Source: Trichomonas vaginalis G3 (Eukaryota; Parabasalia; Trichomonadida; Trichomonadidae). From it: 64,000 bases of DNA. Location: NCBI RefSeq assembly GCF_026262505.1, contig NC_067204.1, positions 2,513,797 to 2,577,796 of the forward strand, written 5' to 3'. The notes under the pieces were generated by a model, which searched no databases, was not told the origin of the DNA, and saw only the letters and a list, made by a program, of their open reading frames with translations. A program made the position numbers and the translations under genes. Positions 50,098 to 59,142 of this stretch are shown here, one piece after another; positions within the stretch are counted from its first letter, which is position 1, and each line of letters begins with the position of its first letter.

Positions 50098-50175
50098 TTA
50101 GTAAGTCTGTTGTGGTGCTGGGGCTGTCGGTTCTTCTGGCTTTGGAAGGCATTCAGGAAGAGGGACGTGAGACAT
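50098..50175 (-). CDS. 25-aa proline-rich mini-gene (copy C)
   Basis: MSHVPLPECLPKPEEPTAPA leads to QQTY and TAA. It is a truncated paralogue of the 107-aa proline-rich protein at 55776-56099 (MSDVPPTQSIPKPEEPKTPA). It is divergent from the 24-aa mini-gene across an iteron array. Translation is unproven. Confidence 0.45.
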   Translation of the reverse strand: MSHVPLPECLPKPEEPTAPAPQQTY

Positions 50176-50414
50176 TCGTTTGTGTCCTGTTGGAAGGAAA
50201 AACTTTTCCTGTCGGAAGGAAAAACTTTTTCTGTCGGAAGGAAAAACTTTTTCTGAAGTTCGACCAAAAAGTTCTCAATTTTCGAAAATTTGAATGGTTT
50301 ACGGACGGACAACTGGAAATTTTTTTCCTGTCGGAAGGAAAAATTTTTTCTGTCGGAATGAAAATTTTTCCTGTCGGAAGGAAAAATTTTTTCTGTCGGA
50401 AGGAAGGACTTGGA
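50176..50414. repeat. Iteron array, CTGTCGGAAGGAAAAA type (copy C)
   Basis: About nine units of CTGTCGGAAGGAAAAACTTT lie on either side of a unique centre (about 50255-50318) with AATTTTCGAAAATT. It is the counterpart of 25383-25690. Units in copies B and C have drifted (TCCGACAGG / TTCCGACAG) but remain homogeneous within each copy. Confidence 0.85.
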
Positions 50415-50489
50415 ATGCCAGAAGGATTTGACAAGGCAATTTACCTAATTGAGCTACTTGAGCCATCTGAAGTCAAGCTTGAAAAATAA
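50415..50489 (+). CDS. 24-aa mini-gene MPEGFDKAIYLIEL (copy C)
   Basis: It reads MPEGFDKAIYLIELLEPSEV and KLEK. It is a paralogue of the N-terminus of the 121-aa protein at 56455-56820. Its 3' end, AGTCAAGCTTGAAAAAT, is a direct repeat of the ATPase 3' end. Confidence 0.45.
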   Translation: MPEGFDKAIYLIELLEPSEVKLEK

Positions 50490-50498
50490 ATGGTTCAT

Positions 50499-51323
50499 CT
50501 ACCCTACTTGTTTGAAGTTGTCAAAATACTCTGTTATTTTTTCTTTCAGTAGCGGTAAGTCTTCTTTGAATGTAAGTATTGTACAACCTTTAATATCATA
50601 GTGTGTTTGAGGTAACGTATCTTGAACTATTTGTTTCACATCTTCATTCGGTGTCATTGAAATCGGTAAGTTTTCGCGATAGAACCAATTTCTGTCAGAT
50701 TTGTAAATCTTAGCAAGGTCGTAAAAGCTTTTGTTGTTTCTTCTGACTAAATGCAACATAACCATATCTCTGTCTTCTTCTTTCTCCATATCTTCAGTAT
50801 AAATCATATACTTATAGTTCTTTTCCTTTCCTTTTGGTACCGAACGTGGTATTCTTTTCTGAATGTTTTTGTCTTTTGCTTCAATGACTTCATCTTTTGC
50901 TTGAAGTTTCTTTTCCATCTCTTCACGTTCTTGTCTATGAATTTCGTCAAGAAGTCTGTAAACATGCCATGCATAACGAGGAGAAGCCCACATTGCAACT
51001 GCATTTACTAAAAGTCTATGTACATACCAACCTCTCAAACCATTTGGCAAATTTTTACGATTTTCATGTGTTTTATGCATGGCCGAAAAAAGTCGGTCTA
51101 GAGAAATTTCACTCAAAAGTTCTTGTGTGCTTTGGTTTTTGAACCAGTCGTCTGCGTGTTTAGTGTCTGGAGCAAAACATGCTGTCAAAATACTTTGCAT
51201 TTGGTACATATCGTCTTTGACCGAACGAATGAGACGGAGTTGTTTGTTAAACTGAACCCACTCGTATTCTTCATTTATGGCTTCATGAACGATAGCAGTT
51301 GTTGTGTTCTCTGTTGTTGACAT
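50499..51323 (-). CDS. KilA-N domain protein (copy C, intact)
   Basis: It has 274 aa from the ATG at 51321-51323. The KilA-N domain is at about 30-127 (DWFKNQSTQELL, GLRGWYVHRLLVNAVAMW), the linker is a charged coiled coil longer by a KDEVIEA unit than in copy B, and the C-terminal domain starts near 175 (KYMIYTEDMEKEEDRD). The leader contains the ATGTAA start-stop before the gene. The C-terminal domain resembles those found fused to KilA-N in insect-virus and poxvirus proteins; I cannot name it with certainty. Confidence 0.85.
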   Translation of the reverse strand: MSTTENTTTAIVHEAINEEYEWVQFNKQLRLIRSVKDDMYQMQSILTACFAPDTKHADDWFKNQSTQELLSEISLDRLFSAMHKTHENRKNLPNGLRGWYVHRLLVNAVAMWASPRYAWHVYRLLDEIHRQEREEMEKKLQAKDEVIEAKDKNIQKRIPRSVPKGKEKNYKYMIYTEDMEKEEDRDMVMLHLVRRNNKSFYDLAKIYKSDRNWFYRENLPISMTPNEDVKQIVQDTLPQTHYDIKGCTILTFKEDLPLLKEKITEYFDNFKQVG

Positions 51324-52752
51324 ATCTGTCTTTACATACAAAATAAAAAAATAAATAAAAATAAAACTAACTTTATTTTTTCTATCTTAAGGAAATTCAC
51401 TGTTTTCATGAGTTTTAGGCGACCCAGATAAAAGTCGGTCTCGCTGTTCTTCACTGTTTTCATAGAGTTTTGGCGACTACGTTTTCTTACGTACTCGCTG
51501 TTCTTCATGATTTTCATACGGAATCTCTTCTCTCGGTTCTCCGAGGGTAGCAATCTTATGCCATTTTACTCAGATTTTCATACGGAATTCAGCAAAAATA
51601 TATTTTAGGGTAGAAGGTTAGATCTAACACGTTTTCTACCCTCGTGAATTTTCATGATTTCATCGTAAATGTTTTGTCAAGACTTCTTCGTAAATGTTTT
51701 GTCAAACATGAACGTATATGTTTTGTCAAACATGAACGTATATGTTTTGTCAAACATGAACGTATATGTTTTGTCAAACATGAACGTATATGTTTTGTCA
51801 AGACTTCATCGTAAATGTTTTGTCAAACATGAACGTACATGTTTTGTCAAAACTTCTTCGTAAATGTTTTGTCAAACATGAACGTACATGTTTTGTCAAA
51901 ACTTCTTCGTAAATGTTTTGTCATGACTTCTTCGTACATGCTTTGTCAAGACTTCTTCATCGTAATGAGCGTAAATGTTTTGTCAAGACTTCTTCGTAAA
52001 TGTTTTGTCAAAACTTCTTCGTAATGAGCGTAAATCAGACAAAAATAATGTTTAGGTGAAGAGGTGCGATCTCACCTGTTTTTTCACCTGTTTTCTCACA
52101 TGGTCTAAAACATACAAAACTCATGAAATTTGTGCTGAATTCAGCAAAAATAATGTTTAGGTGAAGTGGTGCGATCTAACCTCCTTTCTAACCTGTTTTT
52201 TTCACAAGCGTTTTACATGGTAAGCGTTATTTTTTGACGAAGTGAACATTGACACTTCGTCAAAAAAATCCCTGAAATCATATCTTACATACAAAAAAAT
52301 ACAAAATAAAACTAACTTTATTTTCTGACTTTCACAAAAGACCAAAAATAAACGCTTGTGAGAAAACAGGTGAAAAAACAGGTGAGATCGCACCACTTCA
52401 CCTAAACATTATTTTTGCTGAATTCAGCACAAATATAATTTAGGGTAGAAGGTTAGATCTAACCTCTTTTCTACCCCAGTTATTTTATAAGCGTTTTACA
52501 TGGTAAACGTTATTTTTACATTATGACACGAAGTGAACATTGACACTTCGTCAAAAAAATCCCTGAAATCATATCTTACATACAAAATAAAAAAATAAAA
52601 TGACACTTTTTCATTAGATAACTGTTATTTTTTGACGAAGTGAACATTGACACTTCGTCAAAAAAATCCCTGAAATCATATCTTACATACAAAATAAAAA
52701 AATAAAACTAACTTTATTTTCTGACTTTCACAAAAGACCAAAAATAAACGCT
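51324..52752. repeat. Accessory repeat block (copy C, 1.4 kb without genes)
   Basis: Present in order: the AT-rich leader, GAACAGCGAGTACG-type fragments of KilA-N coding sequence (about 51410-51510), a GGTTAGATCTAAC border near 51615, a long minisatellite of GTTTTGTCAAACATGAACGT and related units (51660-52035), four borders (near 52064, 52165, 52380, 52455) and three leader-plus-hairpin modules (52229-52268, 52525-52560, 52628-52664). TGCTGAATTCAGCA occurs twice. No gene is supported. Confidence 0.75.
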
Positions 52753-53366
52753 TTACATGTATTTTTCAGCAACTTCGTCAAATAATTTTATAGCTTTATC
52801 TATCTCATCTACTTCAAACGTTTCTTTACCTTTTATGGGAGCACCATACATTTTCTCAAACTTTTCAAGTAGTTCTGTTTCTGCAGCTCTCATATCATTA
52901 ACGAACGAACACAACCTTGACTCTATTGACTGTACTGTCATATCTTTGAGTTATATTATATGTTCTTCCTATCTTATATCTCTTTGTATTGAAGTCCTTC
53001 GGTTTCTGAACGATGTAAAGTAAGCCTTCACTGCAACGTTCCGTATCGAATGAACCATATGTTATGAAGTTATATCCAACAACTGGGTCAATCCATAACA
53101 AAACTATTGGTATAAGACTTTTGTCGATGAGATATGCTGCAGTTCCATAGAATTTTACCGATATCATAAGCTCAGGATTTCTTGTCAAAATTTTCTGAGT
53201 AGAAGCATTTCTAACCCAGTCCTTGTTTTCTTTCCAGATGGAGATATAATGTCTGACAAAGAATATTTTTGTATTTCTTTGAGTATCTTACGTTTAAATC
53301 ACCTATTCTAACCAATTTGGTGTCATTGTCTATCTTTCTAACTGTTTCAAACTCAATGTTTGTCAT
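52753..53366 (-). pseudogene. KilA-N/GIY-YIG protein, frameshifted (copy C)
   Basis: This is the copy C version of 23225-23836, with breaks near 52905 (insertion of CGAACGAA-like bases), 53218 and 53270. The GIY-YIG motifs YIVQK and KIGRTYNITQRY are readable. Confidence 0.75.
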
Positions 53367-53517
53367 ATATGTTCTTACATACAAAATAAAAAAATAAATA
53401 AAAATAAAACTAACTTTATTTTTTATTTCGGGAAAACTCATGAAATTTGGTCATTTTTCAGCAAAAATAAAGTTTAGGTGAAGTGGTGCGATCTCACATG
53501 TTTTTTCACCTCTTTTT

Positions 53518-54456
53518 TCACAAGCGTTTTACATGAATTGTACGATGTATATTTGAAATCCTAAACAGTTTCGTAGCTTCTATTTCTTCTGTCAGTATGT
53601 CAAAAGTTTTAACGATACCGAAAGTTTCTTTATATTTCTTCTTGACGTCAGATAGAAGGAAATCGTCAGCAGTTGGATAGTTTTTGTTCAGAAATGCTAA
53701 CATGTCCATTTTATTTTCTGCTGGTTTTTCTGCTTCTTTCTTTAAGTCTGCATAGTCGTTTCTCATTCTTTCTATCTCTCTGACGGAGTAGTTATATTTC
53801 CTCATTGCTGCTTTACATTTAGAACATTGCGGGTTCATTTTTGCGTTATACATTGAAACCTTACCTGCTAAAACAACTAAAGCGTCAATGGTTTTCTTTA
53901 ACTCAAAAGTTGCTGGTTTTATTTGTTTATTCCATACTTTACCTCTTCTATCTTCATCTCTTATCTGCCATACACATTCAGCAACTAACGAAACAAAGTT
54001 GTCGTAGGTCTTAAATTCTTCAGATTTATATATGTCAGAGATGTTCTTATATACCATGTCGCAATCTTTGTCCATAACCTTATGGTTGCAATGAAATCCT
54101 AGAAACTCATAGTTTACCTTTCGTATGAACTTCTTTATTTCTACTGAGTCAGTTGCTTTGACTTCTATTTCATCGAATTCAGGAATAGTGAGTTTTTGTT
54201 GTTGAATTTCAGGTAGTTTAGGCAAATGGTCAATAATGTCCTCCATTTCATAAAGATACTGTTCATTTGTTTCATCTTTCGCACTACAGTCTAAATTACA
54301 TGTTAAAAGTTCTTGCTTTATCTTCTGGATTTCTGTTTCAAAAGTATATGAAGAAGGAATGAAGCTTTTCATTTCTACTAACATTGACGTAGGATTCATG
54401 ACTAACGAGTTTGGTGCTGTAGTTGTTTGTATTGCTGTTGTGCCGATTGTTGACAT
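53518..54456 (-). CDS. 312-aa accessory protein MSTIGTT (copy C, intact)
   Basis: The intact counterpart of 22124-23059 with one extra residue (TTAIQTTTAP). Substitutions cluster at EDIIDHL, KPATFELKKTID and LTEEIEATK. It ends HVKRL and TGA. The leader lacks the ATGTAA seen before the KilA-N genes. Confidence 0.7.
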   Translation of the reverse strand: MSTIGTTAIQTTTAPNSLVMNPTSMLVEMKSFIPSSYTFETEIQKIKQELLTCNLDCSAKDETNEQYLYEMEDIIDHLPKLPEIQQQKLTIPEFDEIEVKATDSVEIKKFIRKVNYEFLGFHCNHKVMDKDCDMVYKNISDIYKSEEFKTYDNFVSLVAECVWQIRDEDRRGKVWNKQIKPATFELKKTIDALVVLAGKVSMYNAKMNPQCSKCKAAMRKYNYSVREIERMRNDYADLKKEAEKPAENKMDMLAFLNKNYPTADDFLLSDVKKKYKETFGIVKTFDILTEEIEATKLFRISNIHRTIHVKRL

Positions 54457-55775
54457 TTTATTTTTTTATACAAAATAAAAAAAATAAAAAAAATAAAACT
54501 AACTTTATTTTTTATTTCGGGAAAATTCATGAAAATTCAAGAGGGTAGAAAACAGGTGAAAAAACAGGTGAGATCGCACTTCTTCACCTAAATTATATTT
54601 TTGGGTCCTTTACACTCATTACGAAGAAGTCTTGACAAAACATTTACGTTCATGTTTGACAAAACATTTACGATGAAATCATGACAAAACATGTACGATG
54701 AAATCATGACAAAACATTTACGTTCATGTTTGACAAAACATTTACGTTCATTACGAAGAAGTCTTGACAAAACATGTACGATGAAGTCTTGACAAAACAT
54801 TTACGATGAAATCATGACAAAACATTTACGTTCATGTTTGACAAAACATTTACGTTCATTACGAAGAAGTCTTGACAAAACATGTACGATGAAGTCTTGA
54901 CAAAACATTTACGATGAAATCATGACAAAACATTTACGTTCATGTTTGACAAAACATTTACGAAGAAGTCTTGACAAAACATATACGATGAAGTCTTGAC
55001 AAAACATGTACGATGAAATCATGACAAAACATTTACGTTCATGTTTGACAAAACATTTACGAAGAAGTCTTGACAAAACATATACGATGAAGTCTTGACA
55101 AAACATTTACGATGAAATCATGACAAAACATTTACGTTCATGTTTGACAAAACATTTACGTTCATTACGAAGAAGTCTTGACAAAACATGTACGATGAAG
55201 TCTTGACAAAACATTTACGAAGAAGTCATGACAAAACATTTACCCGACATTCTCGTCAAATACAAAAAATGACACTTTTTCATTAGATAACTGTTATTTT
55301 TTGACGAAGTGAACATTGACACTTCGTCAAAAAAATCCCTGAAATCATATCTTACATACAAAATAAAAAAATAAAATGACACTTTTTCATTAGATAACTG
55401 TTATTTTTTGACGAAGTGAACATTGACACTTCGTCAAAAAAATCCCTGAAATCATATCTTACATACAAAAAAATACAAAATAAAACTAACTTTATTTTTT
55501 TCTATCTTAAGGAAATTCATGAAAATTCATGAGGTGAAAAAGAGGTGAAAAAACAGGTGAGATCGCACCACTTCACCTAAACATTATTTTTGTCTGATTT
55601 ACACTCATTACGATGAAGAAGTCTTGACAAAACATTTACGAAGAAGTTTTGACAAAACATTTACGATGAAGTCATGACAAAACATGTACGAAGAAGTCTT
55701 GACAAAACATTTACGATGAAATCATGAAAATTCAAGAGGGTAGAAAAGAGGTTAGATCTAACCTTCTACCCTAAA
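54457..55775. repeat. Accessory repeat block with 650-bp minisatellite (copy C)
   Basis: The leader (54460-54510) is followed by a border near 54565 and a long array of TTGACAAAACATTTACG units alternating with four connectors (GAAGAAGTC, GATGAAATCA, GATGAAGTC, TTCATGT) at about 54600-55250. Two leader-plus-hairpin modules lie at 55297-55335 and 55403-55443, with borders near 55556 and 55750 and a short second array at 55605-55730. No gene is seen. Confidence 0.8.
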
Positions 55776-56099
55776 TTATATTTTTTGGTCCGGGAACAAC
55801 TTTCTCTCAATTGGAGCTGTAGCATACTCTTTGCGTAAGCGGTTCAGACCTTCCTCGAACTCTTGGTCTCTCTTGGATTGAGATTGGAATTGTGGGGCAG
55901 GGTTTTGCATAAACATCCAAGGGTTGGGGAAGTAAGGCATAGGCTGAGGAGGGTAGTTCGGGAAGCCTTGTGGTGGGTAGTAACCTTGAGGTGGAAATTG
56001 GTAGTAAATCGGAGGTACTTGCTGGAACTGAGGTGCAGGGGCTGGTGTTTTAGGTTCCTCTGGTTTGGGAATGGACTGGGTTGGTGGTACGTCGGACAT
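55776..56099 (-). CDS. 107-aa proline/glutamine-rich protein (copy C)
   Basis: The N-terminal 80 residues are proline/tyrosine/phenylalanine-rich and disordered (PPQGYYPPQGFPNYPPQP), followed by a short charged helix KRDQEFEEGLNRLRKEY and a basic end. Similar P/Y/Q sequences occur in scaffold and RNA-granule proteins, but no homology is claimed. Codon choice and GC content differ from the surrounding AT-rich genes. It is divergent from the 121-aa gene across the 22-bp iteron array. In copy B a deletion fused its second half to that gene. Confidence 0.6.
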   Translation of the reverse strand: MSDVPPTQSIPKPEEPKTPAPAPQFQQVPPIYYQFPPQGYYPPQGFPNYPPQPMPYFPNPWMFMQNPAPQFQSQSKRDQEFEEGLNRLRKEYATAPIERKLFPDQKI

Positions 56100-56454
56100 T
56101 GTTCTGAAACAGTACAAATATTGTTCTGAAGCAGTACAAATATTGTTCTGAAACAGTACAAATATTGTTCTGAAACAGTACAAATATTGTTCTGAAACAG
56201 TACAAATATTGTTCTGAAAAAGTACAAGTATTGTTCTGAAAAAGTACAAGTATTGTTCTGAAAAAGTACAAGTATTGTTCTGAAACAGAAAATTTTTCTC
56301 ACAAATTGAGAGCTTTTACGGGAAATTTGTTCTGAAAAAGGACAAGTATTGTTCTGAAAAAGTACAAGTATTGTTCTGAAACAGTACAAGACTAGTTCTG
56401 AAACAGTACAAGTATTGTTCTGAAAAAGTACAAGACTAGTTCTGAAACAGAACA
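56100..56454. repeat. 22-bp iteron array, GTTCTGAAACAGTACAA type (copy C)
   Basis: About 15 units with an exact 22-bp period (two helical turns) lie in two groups (56101-56290 and 56328-56453) around a unique centre with AAATTTTTCTCACAAATTGA and GAGCTTTTACGGG. Each unit contains a near-palindromic TGTTCTGAAACAGTACA. It fills the whole space between two divergent start codons. The array is deleted in copy B. Confidence 0.9.
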
Positions 56455-56820
56455 ATGGACAACATCGAGCCATTAGATGAGGCAATTTACCTTATAGAGA
56501 TAAATGAAGTTGTTAAGCAGTACTTGGGCAAGGACAAAGCCAACAAGTCCCTCGGCTTCTGGTTGTCTGGAAGAGGTGCGCTGAAAATCGAAATTGAAAC
56601 CGAAATTCCAATTCAAATACCAGACGGGACAGCCTACGACGACATAAAGCAAGCAAAGAAGGAAGCCATTATAAAGTTCTTTGCCAAGCGTCCTTGGATA
56701 CTACTTCCAAACAAGGAGAACCCCCTACCCCATATGAAATTGGCAATTCAGTCTCTCCTTCGCTTCTCGGGTCAACCATTCTACATAACCTGTGAAGGCG
56801 ACATCCAACCAGTTCAGTAA
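56455..56820 (+). CDS. 121-aa protein MDNIEPLDEAIYLIE (copy C)
   Basis: I do not recognise this protein. It is a compact alpha/beta-type sequence: a helix DEAIYLIEINEVVKQYLG, a strand-rich middle (ALKIEIETEIPIQIP), helix DIKQAKKEAIIKFFAKR and a C-terminal FYITCEGDIQPVQ. Its GC content is visibly higher than that of neighbouring genes. It is paired with the proline-rich gene, and both have truncated paralogues around the second iteron array (50098-50489). A protein that binds the adjoining iterons is a reasonable idea but not shown. Confidence 0.6.
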   Translation: MDNIEPLDEAIYLIEINEVVKQYLGKDKANKSLGFWLSGRGALKIEIETEIPIQIPDGTAYDDIKQAKKEAIIKFFAKRPWILLPNKENPLPHMKLAIQSLLRFSGQPFYITCEGDIQPVQ

Positions 56821-56934
56821 ACCTTAACGTTTAACTTCACTTTTTTATGTTTTTTGTGAAAGTGTCAAAAATAAATTGTTTTCATGAGTTTTCTACGATG
56901 TTAGAAAAAATGTTATTTTCTAATATCTTCACAT

Positions 56935-57795
56935 TCAATACTTTTTCAGCACTTTTCCGTAGTTATATATGAAAGACAATTCGAGATAAAAGTCATAGTA
57001 CAATGGAATAATATGTTGCACACCATTTGTTGTGAACCAAACTTGAAAGTCAGAGAAACTGTTACTAGGTGGTTCGTAGAATTTAGAAGCAAAGTCATAA
57101 AAGTCCTTACCAATACATAGAAAACTATTGTTGCTTGAACTGAAACTTGCATGACACATAACATTTTGAGGGTCAAACACGTTTCTATAAACTGTCAAAT
57201 CTGCTGGTGGAAGTATAAATTGAAATGGACCATCTGGTGGTAATGGTTCGTTCTGGTTTAGTAACCGAAGAAATTGTGCCCAAGAACGTTTGTCTACTTT
57301 CCAAAATAAAAACTCTGTATCTCTTGGAGGGTTAATTTCAATCTTTTGAAATGAAACGGTGGAGTTCATCTTGTCATATTCTAGTTTCAGATAGTATGTT
57401 CCATTTAGTAAAGAGTCGTATTTTTCTTGAAATTCCCAATAATATTTGTTCATTTGAGTTTGAAAGTCATTTAGAGTTTTCTCAAGACTTTCGTCTGAAC
57501 GAACTGTAAAGATTCTCATTTCGTCAAATTTGTCTATTAGACCATCAGAACCTTTATACTGCCCATGAAAATATACTGCGAACATAAATGCGTTAGTTCT
57601 ATTTGAAAACAAAACTCTTCTAAATCCTATTGCCTTTGCATCTGAAGGACTTTGAAGCCAACGAATTGGATAGTCAAACCTGTATACTCGGGATGAAATT
57701 TCCTCATCTGAAATAGTCCTACCAGCATTTGTAAAGATATAGTCTAACGGTTTTGTATCTGCTACTTTTGTTCTTTGTTTTTCAACCTGAAGCAT
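56935..57795 (-). CDS. FDYP-family protein 1 (copy C, intact, 286 aa)
   Basis: This is the intact member of the two-protein family. Conserved blocks shared with FDYP 2 are: the N-terminal VADTKPLDYIFTNAG, RFDYPIRWLQSPSDAKAIGF near 40, a central beta-rich region, NVMCHASFSSSNNSFLCIGK near 210, EPPSNSFSDFQVWFTT near 240 and IPLYYDFYLELSFIYNY at the end. The strand-rich pattern suggests a beta-barrel or jelly-roll fold, but this is a guess. It is nearly identical in copies B and C across its length. Promoter ATTTTTACATATATTAA. Two copies per element, both near fibre and small virion-like genes, favour a structural role. Confidence 0.7.
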   Translation of the reverse strand: MLQVEKQRTKVADTKPLDYIFTNAGRTISDEEISSRVYRFDYPIRWLQSPSDAKAIGFRRVLFSNRTNAFMFAVYFHGQYKGSDGLIDKFDEMRIFTVRSDESLEKTLNDFQTQMNKYYWEFQEKYDSLLNGTYYLKLEYDKMNSTVSFQKIEINPPRDTEFLFWKVDKRSWAQFLRLLNQNEPLPPDGPFQFILPPADLTVYRNVFDPQNVMCHASFSSSNNSFLCIGKDFYDFASKFYEPPSNSFSDFQVWFTTNGVQHIIPLYYDFYLELSFIYNYGKVLKKY

Positions 57796-57847
57796 TTAAT
57801 ATATGTAAAAATATATTGTTTTAAAATGGTATGCCATTTCATATTTC

Positions 57848-57919
57848 TCATCTAACAAACAAGTTTCCCAACTCTGCTTTTATTCTAGCAGACTTTCTAT
57901 CCATTCTATATGGGGGCAT
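57848..57919 (-). CDS. 23-aa peptide (copy C)
   Basis: MPPYRMDRKSARIKAELGNL and FVR, with the element-type promoter ATTTTTATAAAA. It lacks the 21-base duplication seen in copy B (19628-19720). Translation unproven. Confidence 0.35.
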   Translation of the reverse strand: MPPYRMDRKSARIKAELGNLFVR

Positions 57920-57948
57920 TTTTATAAAAATAAAAAAATATTTTTTCT

Positions 57949-58533
57949 TTACTTTACATAACCGCCTGCTGCCATAAGTCTTTGACGCCAACCCATACCA
58001 GCTAATGAAGGTTGACTTGGTTTAGTTTCCAAACTAAACTTTGGTTTTGGTTTATCTTCAGTTTTTGGTTTTTCTTCTTCTATCGGTTTTTCGTCACTTT
58101 TCGGTTTCTCTGACTTTACTTCACTTGCAGGAACAGTTGTGTCGTCAACATCTTCATAAATATCATATGCCATTTGTTTTTGTTTTCCTTTCAACTTTTT
58201 GTGTTTGTTGTAAAGTTTAGAATATTTCGACTCTAAGTCAATGAGATGTTCTATAATGAACTGTTGGTCAGTGAAGTAAACTTTTCCATCTGTTGTCTCG
58301 AAAGCTCCTTCAGACTTCAATATTTTATTTGTGAGAGTCTGTTTCTTTTTTGAGATACTTGCCGTTCCATTTTTATGAAAAGTGACTTTGTAGTTAGGGT
58401 TTGTATTTCCAGACCTGGCACTTTCTATTATTGAATTTTTCTCTTCATCTGTAAGTTCTTTGACAGGTTTTGACAATGGTTCTGAACTTTTTGTTTGTGG
58501 TGTCAAATCTACCGTTTCAACTTCTTCGGTCAT
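57949..58533 (-). CDS. 194-aa charged protein MTEEVETVD (copy C)
   Basis: The intact counterpart of 19013-19597 with the same length and almost no differences. See that entry for domains. Confidence 0.7.
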   Translation of the reverse strand: MTEEVETVDLTPQTKSSEPLSKPVKELTDEEKNSIIESARSGNTNPNYKVTFHKNGTASISKKKQTLTNKILKSEGAFETTDGKVYFTDQQFIIEHLIDLESKYSKLYNKHKKLKGKQKQMAYDIYEDVDDTTVPASEVKSEKPKSDEKPIEEEKPKTEDKPKPKFSLETKPSQPSLAGMGWRQRLMAAGGYVK

Positions 58534-58552
58534 TTCATCTCAGTAAAAAATT

Positions 58553-58705
58553 TTAGTTTGGTTTGTTTTCAACTGGTTGTTGTTGTTTTTTAAGTCGGTC
58601 TAAAACTTCCTGAGGTATAGGAAGAACTTGACAAACACGTTGTGTAACTGCTGGAAGTCGACAAATCCATCTTGAACCCATTTGTCTCAATGCTGTATTG
58701 TTCAT
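58553..58705 (-). CDS. 50-aa basic peptide MNNTALRQ (copy C, intact)
   Basis: The peptide starts MNNTALRQMGSRWICRLPAV and ends LKKQQQPVENKPN. It is basic, with one predicted helix (TQRVCQVLPIPQEVLDRL) and a polar tail. The start context TTTTTTACTGAGATGAA is identical to that of the next gene, and its stop lies just before that promoter. Small basic peptides of this size can be core or condensing proteins in adenovirus-like particles; inference only. Confidence 0.55.
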   Translation of the reverse strand: MNNTALRQMGSRWICRLPAVTQRVCQVLPIPQEVLDRLKKQQQPVENKPN

Positions 58706-58724
58706 TTCATCTCAGTAAAAAACT

Positions 58725-59126
58725 TTACATTCCCCACGTTTGAGGCGGTTGAGGTTGGTTATTGTTTACCCATTGTTGTGCATGGTTATATCCTCTGTTA
58801 AAGAATCTTTCACCTTGGTCCATATAGTGTCCTGCTTGGTTATAGTAGTCATTTGCTTTGTTATAATAGTTTCCTGCTTGTCTTCCTACATTGTCCATCC
58901 ATCCTTGAACTTTTCCTCTTGTTTCAGGATTTGGAATAAGATTTGTTGCATCTCGTGCTACATCCCAACCTTTCTGTACAGTTTGTATAATAGGTTGTGC
59001 TTTCTCTTTAAGTATACCTAATGTACTCAAAATCTTCCTTCCAACTCCAAATACACCTCTGGCTATTGTTCCCACTGCGGGCAAAAATCTGGATGCAACT
59101 CCTGCTAATGCGCCAAATAAACCCAT
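58725..59126 (-). CDS. 133-aa protein with amphipathic N-terminus (copy C)
   Basis: The intact counterpart of 18421-18822, identical in length and nearly in sequence. It is divergent from the integrase over 16 bases. Confidence 0.7.
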   Translation of the reverse strand: MGLFGALAGVASRFLPAVGTIARGVFGVGRKILSTLGILKEKAQPIIQTVQKGWDVARDATNLIPNPETRGKVQGWMDNVGRQAGNYYNKANDYYNQAGHYMDQGERFFNRGYNHAQQWVNNNQPQPPQTWGM

Positions 59127-59142
59127 TTCTTATAGGATAAAA
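59127..59142. promoter_or_regulatory. 16-bp divergent promoter spacer (133-aa protein / integrase)
   Basis: TTCTTATAGGATAAAA lies between the two start codons. On the minus strand it reads TTTTATCCTATAAGAA, matching the element-type motif TTTTTATC before ATG. Confidence 0.45.

Noticed and set aside
51669-52024. Frames with repeated CFVKHERTCF or VLSNMNVYVLS
   Set aside because: They are translations of the minisatellite in non-coding accessory DNA. All frames are open by repeat periodicity only. The same applies to 54588-55106.
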